Shown: positions 32,348 through 41,325 of the stretch, one piece after another | Position numbering within the stretch: position 1 is the stretch's first letter | How the letters are laid out: each line of letters starts with the position of its first letter | NCBI GenBank assembly: GCA_019694345.1 | Contig: JAIBCA010000105.1 | Span: 1 to 52,263 of the forward strand | Reading direction: 5' to 3' | Source of the DNA: Pyrinomonadaceae bacterium | GTDB lineage: Bacteria > Acidobacteriota > Blastocatellia > Pyrinomonadales > Pyrinomonadaceae | DNA: 52,263 nucleotides | The notes under the pieces: model-generated | The model's input: only the letters and a program-made list of their open reading frames with translations | Databases searched by the model: none | What the model was told of the DNA's origin: nothing | Made by a program: the position numbers and the translations under genes

Positions 32348-33985
32348 ATGATGAATAAGAAATTTCCATTAGTAGCGGTGATACTGATCGTCGCCGGTTC
32401 GGTGATAGGCGGTTTGCTTGGGCGTATGCCCTCGATGACATCGGCCAGTACAGCCGTCACTCCCGAACTAATAAAATCTGAGTATGCCGAAGCCTTCGAA
32501 GTTGTAAATTCGAACTTTGCCGGAAAAGTCGACGGAGACAAGATCTCGGATGCGGCGATGCAGGGCATGCTTTGGACACTCGACCCACACTCGTCGTTCT
32601 TCACCCGTGAGGAATTTCGAAAGCTCGGCGAAGAGCAGGCATCGCAATTTTATGGTATCGGCGTGTCGATACTCCAGCATCGTGACGGTGTGTACGTTCA
32701 ATCCGTTGTTCCCGGCACACCGGCCGAGAAAGCAGGTTTGCGTTATGGCGACCGATTTGTAAGCGTCGAGGGCAAGGACGCGAAGGACTGGACGAGCAGC
32801 GAAGTTTCGCGCAACGTGCGTGGAGAAAAAGGGACCCCGGTCAAGATCCGCATCGAGCGTGCGACATCTTCATCGCCGATCGACCTTGAGATCGTTCGTG
32901 GCGGAGTTCCGCTGCCGTCGATCAGAAATTATTTCATGCTGCCCGATTCGGTCGGATATGTGGGACTCACCGGCGGATTTCAAGAAACCACTGCGGACGA
33001 GTTAAAACAGTCGATCGCCGAGCTGAAAAAACAGGGCATGAAGAGCCTCATTCTCGACCTGCGCGGAAATCCGGGCGGCATCCTCGAACAGGCAGTTCAG
33101 GTTGTCAGCAGGTTCGTACCAAGTGGGAAGACCGTCGTTTCGGTCAAGGCCGCCCGCGGTGCCTCATCACGAGAACTTAAAACATATGACGTTGGCTATG
33201 AGACGCTGCCCCTGGTAGTGATGATCAATGGCGGATCGGCTTCCGCAGCAGAGATCGTCGCCGGGGCTGTACAGGATTATGGCCGCGGACTGGTCATCGG
33301 GAGCGACAGTTTTGGCAAAGGCCTTGTTCAAAGGGTCTTCCGTTTGCCGTTCGGAACCGGTTTGACCCTGACGACGGCTCGCTATTACACCCCGTTCGGC
33401 CGATCACTGCAACGTGACTATTCGAGCGGGTCGATCTACGATTATTATACCCATCTTGCAGACAGCACCGATCCTGACCCTTCCGCAGTTGCACCGAAAC
33501 CCGCGGGTAGTCCGGTGAATATGCCTGATGGTCGTGTGTTGTTTGGCGGCCGCGGGATCGAGCCGGACATAAGGGTGGCAGCCGCAACCGGCAACCCCCT
33601 TAAGGCGAGGATCAATGAGGCCAGTTTCTTTTTTGTTCGCCAGTTGGTCGCCGGCAGGATAGGCGGACTGGAATCCTTCCGCACCGAAAAGCAGAGCTTT
33701 AAGTCAACGGTCGCGGCCGGCGAATTTTCGGTCAACGATCGTCTGCTCGAGGCATTCAAGGCTTTTACAGCCAATGACAACGAGAATGGTTTGACGGTCG
33801 AGAATCTGAACAGCCAGATCGAATATTGCCGCACCCGTATTCGCGAAGAATTAGCGACCGCAAATTATTCGACGGAGGCGGGCGTCCAGGTCTTACTCGA
33901 AACTGACCCTCAGATCCTGAAAGCGATCGAGTCAATGTCGCAGGCTGCAAAACTGACTGAAACGGCGGCGGTTATGAGGTCATAA
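32348..33985 (+). CDS. C-terminal processing protease (S41 family)
   Basis: The 545-residue protein has a signal anchor (6-26), an N-terminal helical region, a PDZ domain at about 100-180 (VVPGTPAEKAGLRYGDRFVSV) and the S41 domain. The latter has LRGNPGGIL (about 238-246), catalytic Ser299 in NGGSASAAEIVAG, and Lys324 in SFGKGLVQ, 25 residues apart as in E. coli Prc. It should cut exported proteins at their C-termini. It includes a Ser/Pro-rich linker after the active site. Several bacterial Ctp proteases need a lipoprotein partner, none of which is obvious nearby. Confidence 0.94.
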   Translation: MMNKKFPLVAVILIVAGSVIGGLLGRMPSMTSASTAVTPELIKSEYAEAFEVVNSNFAGKVDGDKISDAAMQGMLWTLDPHSSFFTREEFRKLGEEQASQFYGIGVSILQHRDGVYVQSVVPGTPAEKAGLRYGDRFVSVEGKDAKDWTSSEVSRNVRGEKGTPVKIRIERATSSSPIDLEIVRGGVPLPSIRNYFMLPDSVGYVGLTGGFQETTADELKQSIAELKKQGMKSLILDLRGNPGGILEQAVQVVSRFVPSGKTVVSVKAARGASSRELKTYDVGYETLPLVVMINGGSASAAEIVAGAVQDYGRGLVIGSDSFGKGLVQRVFRLPFGTGLTLTTARYYTPFGRSLQRDYSSGSIYDYYTHLADSTDPDPSAVAPKPAGSPVNMPDGRVLFGGRGIEPDIRVAAATGNPLKARINEASFFFVRQLVAGRIGGLESFRTEKQSFKSTVAAGEFSVNDRLLEAFKAFTANDNENGLTVENLNSQIEYCRTRIREELATANYSTEAGVQVLLETDPQILKAIESMSQAAKLTETAAVMRS

Positions 33986-34062
33986 CCTTATCGAGGGCAC
34001 CAAATTTCAAAATCGTAAGTTCCTGAAGTAAACTTAATGTTTATTTTGGGAACTAGTTTTTT

Positions 34063-35148
34063 ATGTATAAGCAGATAGGAATTTTGACCGGCGGCGGTGA
34101 TGCCCCGGGGTTAAATGCCGTGATACGTGCCGTCGTCAGGACTGCCGTCGGCGAATATGGAATGAAGGTGATCGGCATCGAGGATAGCTTTGAGGGCATT
34201 CTCGGCGCCCCGCGAACGATGAATTTGACCACCAAGAGTGTCAGCGGAATACTCCCTCGCGGCGGCACGATCTTGGGAACGCGAAATCGCGGCAGCTTTA
34301 TGAAGGTGGTCGACGGCAAGACCGTGTTTCCGGAACTACCGATCGGTGAAGCACTGGCCAACCTCGACATCCTCGAGATCGAAGCACTTATCGTGCTCGG
34401 CGGCGAAGGCACGCTCGCCATCGCCGAGCAGTTTCACAAACGCGGCTTTCCCGTCATTGGTGTTCCCAAAACGATCGACAACGACCTCGCCGCGACCGAG
34501 CTTACTTTCGGATTCATGACCGCTATCGACATCGCGACCGAGGCTCTCGACCGGCTGCACACGACGGCCGCATCGCATGATCGGGTAATGGTTCTTGAGG
34601 TTATGGGCCGAAACACCGGTTGGATCGCATTGCACGCAGGACTTGCTGGGAGTGCTGATATCATCCTGATCCCGGAGATTCCGTTTTCATTCGACTCGGT
34701 AGTGAGAAAGGTCCTTGAGCGTGAAAAGAGTGGTTCGCGTTTCACAAATATCGTCGTCGCCGAGGGAGCAAAAGAGGTTGGAAAGGGCGAAATGTACTCC
34801 GATTCTCACGAGCTGCGTCTCGGCGGCATCGGCGACTATGTCCGACGCCGTGTACAGGAACTTACCGGAAAAGAGTCCCGTTGCGTGGTCCTGGGGCATC
34901 TGCAGCGAGGCGGTAGCCCGAACGCGTTCGATCGGATGCTCGGGACTAATTTCGGTGCTTGTGCGGTACGTGCCCTGGCCAGCGGCGAAACAGGCAAGAT
35001 GGTCGCACTACAGGCCGGAACAGTAGTAACTGTGCCTATCTCCGAGGCTTGTACTGCGATCAAGACGGTTGCGAGCGATGGTCAATTGGTAAGATCGGCA
35101 CGCGACATCGGTATCTCGTTTGCTGCCCCGAGGGAAACCGACCTTTAG
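34063..35148 (+). CDS. pfkA: 6-phosphofructokinase
   Basis: PFK phosphorylates fructose 6-phosphate in glycolysis. The 361-residue protein has GILTGGGDAPGLNA (7-20), GGEGT (113-117), PKTIDNDL (135-142), and EVMGRNTGW (about 185). The residues that separate ATP from PPi users are mixed: Gly116 corresponds to the ATP-type Gly104 of E. coli, while Lys136 matches the Lys typical of PPi enzymes (Gly124 in E. coli). This is the group III/mixed-substrate-like PFK pattern, mostly ATP-dependent where tested. The end is longer than in E. coli PfkA (320). Confidence 0.93.
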   Translation: MYKQIGILTGGGDAPGLNAVIRAVVRTAVGEYGMKVIGIEDSFEGILGAPRTMNLTTKSVSGILPRGGTILGTRNRGSFMKVVDGKTVFPELPIGEALANLDILEIEALIVLGGEGTLAIAEQFHKRGFPVIGVPKTIDNDLAATELTFGFMTAIDIATEALDRLHTTAASHDRVMVLEVMGRNTGWIALHAGLAGSADIILIPEIPFSFDSVVRKVLEREKSGSRFTNIVVAEGAKEVGKGEMYSDSHELRLGGIGDYVRRRVQELTGKESRCVVLGHLQRGGSPNAFDRMLGTNFGACAVRALASGETGKMVALQAGTVVTVPISEACTAIKTVASDGQLVRSARDIGISFAAPRETDL

Positions 35149-35193
35149 GTCCGACCCCTTTACGGTGATTTTGATTATTTGAGGTTATTATAG

Positions 35194-35664
35194 ATGGAAG
35201 AGATCAAGAAGAAACTGCAGTCAGAATTAGCCGTCTTGGAACGCGAACTGCACTTTAAATTGCCAAAGGTCATACAACACGCTCGCGAATTTGGCGATCT
35301 GAGTGAAAATGCCGAATACAAAGCGGCGAAAGAGCGTCAATCGATGGTGCAGGCCCGTATCAGTCTCCTGCAGCAGCGTTTGATGGAGGTTGATTCGATC
35401 GATATCTCAAAGATACCGCGGGACAGGATCGCCTACGGATCAACTGTCGTTCTCTTTGATATCGAAAAGGAAGAGAAGGTCACGTACCGTCTCGTCACCT
35501 CCGAGGAAAGTGCTCCGGAAAACGGCTTGATATCAACCGTTTCGCCGATCGGCCAGGCTCTTATGGGGAAAGAAGAGGGTGACGAGATCAAGGTCAAAAC
35601 GCCGACGGGATGGCGCAATTTCGAAATAAGTCGATTGACGACCATTCACGAACAGGAAAAATAA
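35194..35664 (+). CDS. greA: Transcription elongation factor GreA
   Basis: GreA enters the RNA polymerase secondary channel and stimulates cleavage of backtracked RNA. The 156-residue protein has an N-terminal coiled coil (1-75) with the tip motif REFGDLSENAEYKAAKERQ at about 31-49, including the Asp-Glu pair that activates the catalytic metal, and the C-terminal FKBP-like domain (about 82-154; LISTVSPIGQALMGKEEGD). Normal length. It is 45 bp after pfkA and 21 bp before the phosphatidyltransferase gene, so the genes are probably one transcript. Confidence 0.95.
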   Translation: MEEIKKKLQSELAVLERELHFKLPKVIQHAREFGDLSENAEYKAAKERQSMVQARISLLQQRLMEVDSIDISKIPRDRIAYGSTVVLFDIEKEEKVTYRLVTSEESAPENGLISTVSPIGQALMGKEEGDEIKVKTPTGWRNFEISRLTTIHEQEK

Positions 35665-35685
35665 ACTAATACTGCAAATCAAAAT

Positions 35686-36330
35686 ATGCTGGGAGCCGAA
35701 ATAGGACGTGGAGCGATGCGGATCATCAACGCGATGGTCCGCGGGCTCGCTTCTGCGGGCATTTCACCAAATATCCTGACGACGATCGGCGTCACGATCA
35801 ATATCGGCTGCGGCGTTCTCTTTGGGCTCGGCGAATTCTTTTGGGCCGGCATAGTTCTCATTGTCGCCAACCTTTTCGATATGCTTGACGGAAACGTTGC
35901 CCGCCTGTCGGGTCGCGTGACCAAGTTCGGCAGCTTTCTCGATTCATCGCTCGACCGGCTTTCCGATATGGTGGTTTTTGTCGGGATCATGATATTTTAC
36001 GCCGGCAACTCGCCTCAGCACTCACTTTTGAATGTATTCCTCGGGGGGGTGGGGTTGATGGCGTCCGTGATGGTCAGCTATACGACAGCACGCAGCGAGG
36101 GCCTCGGCGTAAAGGCGAATGTCGGATTTTTACAACGGCCTGAACGCGTCGTACTCTTTATTATCGGTTCGCTTTCGACCTGGAATTGGGAATCCACCAG
36201 CTACTTCGCAAATCGCATGCCTCAGGTGCTATGGGTGCTGGCGGTCGGGTCGGTTTGGACACTGATCCATCGTATGTACTTTATCTGGACCGAATTTCGC
36301 AAACTAGAAGGCCCGCCGGAGGTGAAATGA
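35686..36330 (+). CDS. CDP-alcohol phosphatidyltransferase
   Basis: A 214-residue membrane enzyme with five to six predicted helices and the family signature D-x2-D-G-x2-A-R-x8-G-x3-D-x3-D in FDMLDGNVARLSGRVTKFG and SFLDSSLDR (about 66-91). It joins a CDP-activated lipid to an alcohol such as inositol, glycerol phosphate or phosphatidylserine; the substrate cannot be told from sequence. Its stop overlaps the start of the next gene (ATGA), and the whole run to accC is tightly spaced. Confidence 0.92.
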   Translation: MLGAEIGRGAMRIINAMVRGLASAGISPNILTTIGVTINIGCGVLFGLGEFFWAGIVLIVANLFDMLDGNVARLSGRVTKFGSFLDSSLDRLSDMVVFVGIMIFYAGNSPQHSLLNVFLGGVGLMASVMVSYTTARSEGLGVKANVGFLQRPERVVLFIIGSLSTWNWESTSYFANRMPQVLWVLAVGSVWTLIHRMYFIWTEFRKLEGPPEVK

Positions 36331-36755
36331 CCGAGTGGCTCAGCGGTTTTTGGGGGTCTCTGACACTCGGCAATGTCGCCTTGGGCGTAACATTGTTCCT
36401 GGTGTCGCTCACCGTTAGTTTTGCGGCGATCGCGATCGTGATGGTCAAGATCCCGCCGCACTATTTTGCCGCTCATTACGAGCGTGATTTTTTGCCTGAC
36501 AGCCCGTGGCTCGTTCGCTGGGGTGCGGTAATATTAAAGAATATTCTGGGTGTATTTTTGATCCTGTTGGGGATCGTACTTTCACTTCCGGGCGTGCCGG
36601 GACAAGGCATTTTAACAATTTTGCTCGGGCTGATAATGCTGGACATCCCCGGCAAAAGGCCGATCGAGGCTCGTATTATTCAACGGCCGGCGGTTTTGGC
36701 AGCGATCAACAAGCTTCGAGCCAAATACGGTAAACCGCCGCTGGAAATGGACTGA
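36327..36755 (+). CDS. PGPGW-like small membrane protein
   Basis: From the ATG at 36327 (the ATGA overlap with the preceding stop, with GGAGGTGAA just upstream) the protein has 142 residues with two to three membrane helices at about 17-40 and 66-105. The second has GVPGQGILTILLGLIMLDIPGKR, which matches the glycine/proline-rich pattern of the PGPGW family (LPGPG...GL..L). Such proteins are uncharacterised. It is likely in the envelope with the phosphatidyltransferase. Confidence 0.72.
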   Translation: MTEWLSGFWGSLTLGNVALGVTLFLVSLTVSFAAIAIVMVKIPPHYFAAHYERDFLPDSPWLVRWGAVILKNILGVFLILLGIVLSLPGVPGQGILTILLGLIMLDIPGKRPIEARIIQRPAVLAAINKLRAKYGKPPLEMD

Positions 36756-36757
36756 AG

Positions 36758-37045
36758 ATGGGTTTACTCGATAAGGTGCTCAGAAAGAAGCCGTTCGATC
36801 CCGAAGAGTGGCGGCGAAAGCTCCTTGCGACAGGGAGGATCACCGATGGCGTCATAATCGACACTTATGTTGACGGCGATGGGGCCGAGGTCGCGATGTA
36901 TTCTTATACGTTGAACGGAGTGGACTTCGAATCGTCGGCCGTACTTACCCGCGACCAGCAAAATAACCCTGTGAATTATGCTCCGGGAGCAAAGGTCACC
37001 GTGAGATACGACCCCAGAAATCAGGGCAATTCAGTTATCGAATAA
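36758..37045 (+). CDS. Small DUF3592-like protein
   Basis: A 95-residue soluble protein. The core pattern (TGRITDGVIIDTYV at about 26-39, then a YSYTLNGVDFESSAVLT strand pair and PGAKVTVRYDPRNQGNSVI near the end) fits the DUF3592 module without its membrane helices. It starts 2 bp after the PGPGW gene and stops on the base before the accC ATG, so is part of the same operon. Function unknown. Confidence 0.68.
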   Translation: MGLLDKVLRKKPFDPEEWRRKLLATGRITDGVIIDTYVDGDGAEVAMYSYTLNGVDFESSAVLTRDQQNNPVNYAPGAKVTVRYDPRNQGNSVIE

Positions 37046-38536
37046 ATGTTTAAAAAGATCCTAATTGCAAACAGAGGTGAGATCGCCTGTCGGGTCATAC
37101 GGGCCTGCCGGGAAATGAAGATCGCCACGGTAGCGGTTTATTCTGACGCCGACAAGGACGCACTTCACGTTCGAATGGCAGATGAGGCATACAATATCGG
37201 CCCGCCGGCATCGTCACAGAGCTATCTTCGATTTGAGAAAATAATCGATGTCGCCAAGCTCTCTGGGGCCGAGGCGATACATCCGGGTTACGGCTTCTTG
37301 TCTGAGAATGCGGAATTCGTTCGCGAGGTGACAAAGGCCGGGATCACCTTCATCGGCCCTCCGCCCGAAGCGATGGAAGGTCTCGGCGGAAAAATGTCAG
37401 CGCGGAAGATCGCGATCGAAGCAGGCGTTCCAATAGTACCGGGCACAACCGAACCGCTGAGTTCGTTTGACGAGGCGAAAGCGACTGCAAAGGAGATCGG
37501 CTATCCAGTGATGCTGAAGGCATCCGCCGGCGGCGGAGGAAAGGGCATGCGGCTCGTGTTTGACGAGTCAGAACTAAGGTCCGCTCTCGAAGGAGCTCAA
37601 TCGGAAGCCCTTTCCGGATTTGGTGACGATGCGGTCTATGTCGAGAAAGCCGTGGTTCGCCCGAGACATATCGAAATTCAAGTCTTCTCGGATACCCACG
37701 GCAACCACGTTTACCTTGCTGAACGCGAATGCTCGATCCAGCGGCGGCATCAGAAGGTCGTCGAAGAGGCCCCGTCACCGATAAACTCCGCAGAACTGCG
37801 AAAGGCAATGGGAGAATGTGCCGTCAAGGTGGCAAAGGCCGTGAACTATGTTGGCGCAGGAACCGTTGAATTTCTGGTATCGGACGTCGATAAATCGTTC
37901 TACTTTTTGGAGATGAACACGCGCCTACAGGTCGAGCACCCGGTGACCGAATTGATCACCGGATTTGACCTCGTGCGAGAACAGATCAACGTTGCTTGGG
38001 GTGAAAAGCTCTCATTCACTCAGGATGACGTGAGGATCAACGGCCACGCGATCGAATGCCGGGTTTATGCCGAGGATCCGGATGCTAACTTCATGCCGTC
38101 ACCGGGACGAATAACGCGGCTGAGGCTGCCGCATGGGCCAGGTGTTCGCGACGACGGCGGTGTTTATGAAGGGGCAGACGTTTCGATCTATTATGACCCC
38201 ATGATCTCAAAGCTGGCGGTTCATGCCCGGACTCGAAGCGAGGCGATCGACCGTATGCGGCGAGCGCTGATGGAATACGAAGTCGGAGGCATCAAGACCA
38301 CATTGACCTTTTTCCGGGCGTTGATGGATGATCAGGAGTTTATCGACGGAAAGCTCGATACCGGTTTCATTCCGCGCTTTAAGGAACGCCATAGACCGGC
38401 GGAGATCCCTGAATCTGAAAGCGACCTTGCCGTGATCGCTGCTGCACTCTCATTTCAAAGCGGCGCCACGAACGCCGCGAATGCCGTTCCGGAGAACGCT
38501 CGAAGCAAATGGGCGATCTCCGGACGCCGTATGTGA
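37046..38536 (+). CDS. accC: Biotin carboxylase subunit of acetyl/propionyl-CoA carboxylase
   Basis: The biotin carboxylase carboxylates the biotin of the carrier protein with ATP and bicarbonate. The 496-residue protein has FKKILIANRGEIACRVI (2-18), the ATP-grasp loop KASAGGGGKGMR (about 158-169), EMNTRLQVEHPVTE (about 289-302) and the usual catalytic Glu and Arg. E. coli AccC has 449 residues; the extra C-terminal 45 residues (DLAVIAAALSFQ, then SKWAISGRRM) resemble the linker seen in the alpha subunit of propionyl-CoA-type carboxylases, though no biotinyl domain follows. The carrier and transferase subunits are not in the window. Confidence 0.93.
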   Translation: MFKKILIANRGEIACRVIRACREMKIATVAVYSDADKDALHVRMADEAYNIGPPASSQSYLRFEKIIDVAKLSGAEAIHPGYGFLSENAEFVREVTKAGITFIGPPPEAMEGLGGKMSARKIAIEAGVPIVPGTTEPLSSFDEAKATAKEIGYPVMLKASAGGGGKGMRLVFDESELRSALEGAQSEALSGFGDDAVYVEKAVVRPRHIEIQVFSDTHGNHVYLAERECSIQRRHQKVVEEAPSPINSAELRKAMGECAVKVAKAVNYVGAGTVEFLVSDVDKSFYFLEMNTRLQVEHPVTELITGFDLVREQINVAWGEKLSFTQDDVRINGHAIECRVYAEDPDANFMPSPGRITRLRLPHGPGVRDDGGVYEGADVSIYYDPMISKLAVHARTRSEAIDRMRRALMEYEVGGIKTTLTFFRALMDDQEFIDGKLDTGFIPRFKERHRPAEIPESESDLAVIAAALSFQSGATNAANAVPENARSKWAISGRRM

Positions 38537-38574
38537 AAAATGGAGGATGAAGGGCCGCTTCATCCTCCATTTTT
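38536..38574. terminator. Very strong intrinsic terminator after accC
   Basis: AAAAATGGAGGATGAAG (38536-38552) pairs perfectly with CTTCATCCTCCATTTTT (38558-38574), a 17-bp stem with loop GGCCG, beginning inside the accC stop codon. A further T follows. The A/T arms make it work in both directions, also serving the convergent secreted-protein gene. Confidence 0.92.
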
Positions 38575-38607
38575 TATGATGCCGTATCGGGAAGCTCACC
38601 GATCTGA

Positions 38608-40566
38608 TCATCTTGATCGAGCGGCATTGACCGGCACGGCCGTGAAGTTGAGATCGACAAGTTCCTCCATCAACGTAAGGTTTAACGGTGTATTGGCGAT
38701 CGCCATACCCTTACGATTTACGGTAAGGACATAAGTCTCGCCGACTGGCAGGTCGGCAAAGGAATAGTAACCGAACGGACTCGTTCGCGAAGTCAAAACA
38801 TTACCGGTGCTTAGCTCCGTCAGCGTTAACAATGCTCCCGGCACGCCGATTCCGTTTTCCATCTGCACTCTTCCCGAGATCGATACCAGGGCCGCAGTAG
38901 GGTAGAGCATCACTTCAAAATATGTCGGGTCGATGCCTGCCCCATGGTGCGGATCTTGGTCGATACATTTATCGGGACCAATCAATACACATGGCTGGCC
39001 GCCCAGATTAGGCACAATGGGCATTGTTTGATCAAGCGAATCGGTCATGATCGAACCCGGATAACTCGAACTTGTCGCACTTGCTTGATTTGCGATGTGG
39101 CCTAGACTGTCCCAATTGATCGACGCGAGGATCGATACATGGATCGTACCACCGGGCCCTAGTACCGCATGGCTGGCCAATAAGTCATTTGTCCCCGTCC
39201 CGTTGAAGATCGGATTGATCGATCCAGTAGTCCCGGTGCCGAAAAGCTCGATCGTCGGCGAAGCGATCATGGTAACGCCGGCCGGCAATACCTCATTGAT
39301 CTGAAAGTCATAAGCCGCTCCGTCACCGGAATTGACATAGACGATCTCCCACAGGATCGAATCGCCCGGATTCACCTCGCCGATATTGACATAGTCGTTC
39401 TCGATGGTAACCAGTTTGTACCCCGAAACGACCGGCGAGGTAAGATCGATATTACAGACCGTCGGCCTCGAAGGCGGCTGCAGCACCATATTCAAGAGCA
39501 TCCTCTGTCCATTTATCAACTCGATATCACTTCCACCGGTACCATAATCGTGACCGCCGAGATATCCGACCATTCCACCTTTTCCGGCATAGAAGATCTT
39601 CGAGATCGTTGCGCCATAATGATCGGTATACGCTCCGGAATTTTGTGCCGCGATGAAAGTATTGTTTATGAAATTAGACGTCGGGGCTAACATCCAATCC
39701 TGCTCCTTGCCCCCCGGCTTAGACGATAGTGCTCCAATGAACTGCGAGTACGGCATGTCACCATTCGGATAAGTAAAAACGGTGTCGACATTATCGATTA
39801 CATATCCGCGATTGGTCTGGTACTGTCCCAGAGGCACGACGTTCTCATATGTGTTTACCGCAGCACACTGGGCGAAGTAGTTGCCGCCGCTTTCAACAAA
39901 AGCCTTGATATTCGTGATCGCCCGTGGATCGGTCGTGTGGGCCTGCGTCACCAAAGTGACGCACGTGCCGGCGTTCACGGTGGTGTCATCGACGGCAACG
40001 TAATTGGGGATCAACGCAAAATCCAGCAGATCCGTATGGATCGCTGAATTTACGCTGCCTACGGCAATTAGCGGCCGGTGCGATAGCACATATCTAACCG
40101 GCACATCCACCGCGGCCGTGGTCTCATAGACCGCTACGTTATTTCCAAATGAGTTGATGAAGGCCAAAGCCTGATCACGATACTGCGGCAGAACGACCAG
40201 CGGACCACCGGAGAATGTTCGTGACGCAGTTGCGATCGCGGTTGGCTTGATGCGTTTTGCCATGACGCTGAAATCAGAGTCGTCCTTAGCCTTGCCGGCC
40301 TTGATCACCCAATAGAGCGGCATATTATTCTGCAGTAGGCGGTTTGCAAGTCCGTATGCCTTAACGTTGAATGGGACTCCGACCGCCTGATTGATGTTGT
40401 CCATCGGGATCACATACGATCCCGTCGGAATTGTCGTCATTGTCGAATTTGTAGGCGGGAGATCCTGGCACAACGTGACCTGAACCGCGGCTATCAACAC
40501 GATCACCACACCTATCGAAAAGTACTTTACGAGCGAGGTTCCTCGCCATCTGTTATCGCTTCTCAT
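38608..40566 (-). CDS. Large exported protein with DUF11 and carboxypeptidase-regulatory domains
   Basis: From the ATG at 40566, preceded by GGAGG, the protein has 652 residues with a signal anchor (about 11-33). Residues 40-370 form a domain I do not recognise, with a repeated NxDTVFTYP and KGGMVGYLGGHDYGTGG character that recalls a glutamine-amidotransferase-like or flavodoxin-like fold. A DUF11-type beta-sandwich follows (about 390-510, VNPGDSILWEIVYVNSGDGAAYDFQ), then a carboxypeptidase-regulatory-like module (about 560-650, ISGRVQMENGIGVPGALLTL and SPFGYYSFADLPVGETYVL). This is a secreted or surface protein. The start at 40791 is rejected because it adds 75 residues without a signal peptide. 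Confidence 0.8.
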   Translation of the reverse strand: MRSDNRWRGTSLVKYFSIGVVIVLIAAVQVTLCQDLPPTNSTMTTIPTGSYVIPMDNINQAVGVPFNVKAYGLANRLLQNNMPLYWVIKAGKAKDDSDFSVMAKRIKPTAIATASRTFSGGPLVVLPQYRDQALAFINSFGNNVAVYETTAAVDVPVRYVLSHRPLIAVGSVNSAIHTDLLDFALIPNYVAVDDTTVNAGTCVTLVTQAHTTDPRAITNIKAFVESGGNYFAQCAAVNTYENVVPLGQYQTNRGYVIDNVDTVFTYPNGDMPYSQFIGALSSKPGGKEQDWMLAPTSNFINNTFIAAQNSGAYTDHYGATISKIFYAGKGGMVGYLGGHDYGTGGSDIELINGQRMLLNMVLQPPSRPTVCNIDLTSPVVSGYKLVTIENDYVNIGEVNPGDSILWEIVYVNSGDGAAYDFQINEVLPAGVTMIASPTIELFGTGTTGSINPIFNGTGTNDLLASHAVLGPGGTIHVSILASINWDSLGHIANQASATSSSYPGSIMTDSLDQTMPIVPNLGGQPCVLIGPDKCIDQDPHHGAGIDPTYFEVMLYPTAALVSISGRVQMENGIGVPGALLTLTELSTGNVLTSRTSPFGYYSFADLPVGETYVLTVNRKGMAIANTPLNLTLMEELVDLNFTAVPVNAARSR

Positions 40567-41049
40567 GAAAGTCACCTCCGCACTTAGGGCCACGTTTTCT
40601 GTGAGCCCTTTTGGCAGTACAAGATCAGGAAGTCGCCGTATTCCGTTGCTGTTCGCCGTTTCGGCCCAGAATGTCCTACAGTAATGCCGTTTTGCGCATG
40701 TCAGGCGCCCCACTTCCCCGATTGTCAAACATCGCGAGGATCTCTTTTTCAGTATGCCTTTACCCTGTTCAAGGCAAACGTCGTGCCTCAATCCGTGTGT
40801 GAACTACCGTGTTTTCGTAACCGCGCGGTGAGTTGACCGGTCACCGTTTGGCCACCTGCGAACAATTCCGCGCAGGATAGTGAAAAACTACACGTAGAGG
40901 AAGTGAAACGGGTTATAGCTAAGCCTACGTTGCCTGCGGTACCGCCAAGCCGGCTCATACATACGATCCCCGGATTTTTCGAATCAGCTGCTAAGAGCTA
41001 ATATATCTTGGTCGAACCTAATTTACGTTTGTCATCGGAGAATGCTCTT
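40567..41049. other. 480-bp intergenic region with inverted repeats
   Basis: This gap separates two divergent genes. It contains TGACCGGTCA (40834-40843, perfect 10-bp palindrome), CCTGCG/CGCAGG at 40855-40876, and ACGTAG/CTACGT at 40892-40930. On the minus strand TGCCTT/AAGGCA (40754-40780 region) can pair. I compared the minus strand with the c-di-GMP-I riboswitch and found no match. No gene or known RNA is recognised. Confidence 0.35.
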
Positions 41050-41259
41050 ATGGAAGAACTTTTGAGAAATTTGATGGGAAAGAATGTCGACGTAACGTGC
41101 GGTGTTAATGCGACGTTCTGCGGAGAGGTGATCGACGTCAAGGGCGGTGTACTTTACCTAAGGGACGAGGCTGGCGAGGTTGCCTATGTCGCGATCGACA
41201 AGATCGCTGTGGTCTATGAACGAAAGGACCCTCATTCGCGTCCCGGCTTCATCGTCTAA
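41050..41259 (+). CDS. Small Sm-like (MM0924-type) protein
   Basis: A 69-residue protein beginning MEELLRNLMGKNVDVTCG, with three or four strands (VDVTCG, FCGEVIDVKGGVLYLRD, VAYVAIDKIAVVY) typical of a short Sm-like barrel, and a C-terminal PGF turn. The pattern agrees with the MM0924 family, known from archaea and some bacteria, which may bind RNA; this call is tentative. The ATG at 41050 has CGGAG 9 bases upstream; a TTG at 41008 in the same frame is less likely. It ends at a strong terminator. Confidence 0.65.
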   Translation: MEELLRNLMGKNVDVTCGVNATFCGEVIDVKGGVLYLRDEAGEVAYVAIDKIAVVYERKDPHSRPGFIV

Positions 41260-41273
41260 CATGCAAAATCAAT

Positions 41274-41306
41274 AAGGCCCGGCGTGATCCAACGCCGAGC
41301 CTTTTT
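41274..41306. terminator. Intrinsic terminator
   Basis: GGC-C-CGGCGT pairs with ACGCCG-A-GCC (one mismatch) around GATCCA and is followed by TTTTT. It ends the Sm-like gene and lies 20 bp past the end of the convergent NlpC/P60 gene, so could serve both. Confidence 0.85.
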
Positions 41307-41325
41307 CATACTTCTTTTGTACAAA

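Noticed and set aside
38608..40791. Longer secreted protein from 40791
   Set aside because: The extra 75 residues hide the signal anchor and have no ribosome site; GGAGG precedes the ATG at 40566.
40567..40800. c-di-GMP-I riboswitch upstream of the DUF11 protein
   Set aside because: A GGGTAAAGGC and a nearby GAAA on the minus strand recall the consensus, but the GGGACGCAAAGCC block and the docking pairs are missing.
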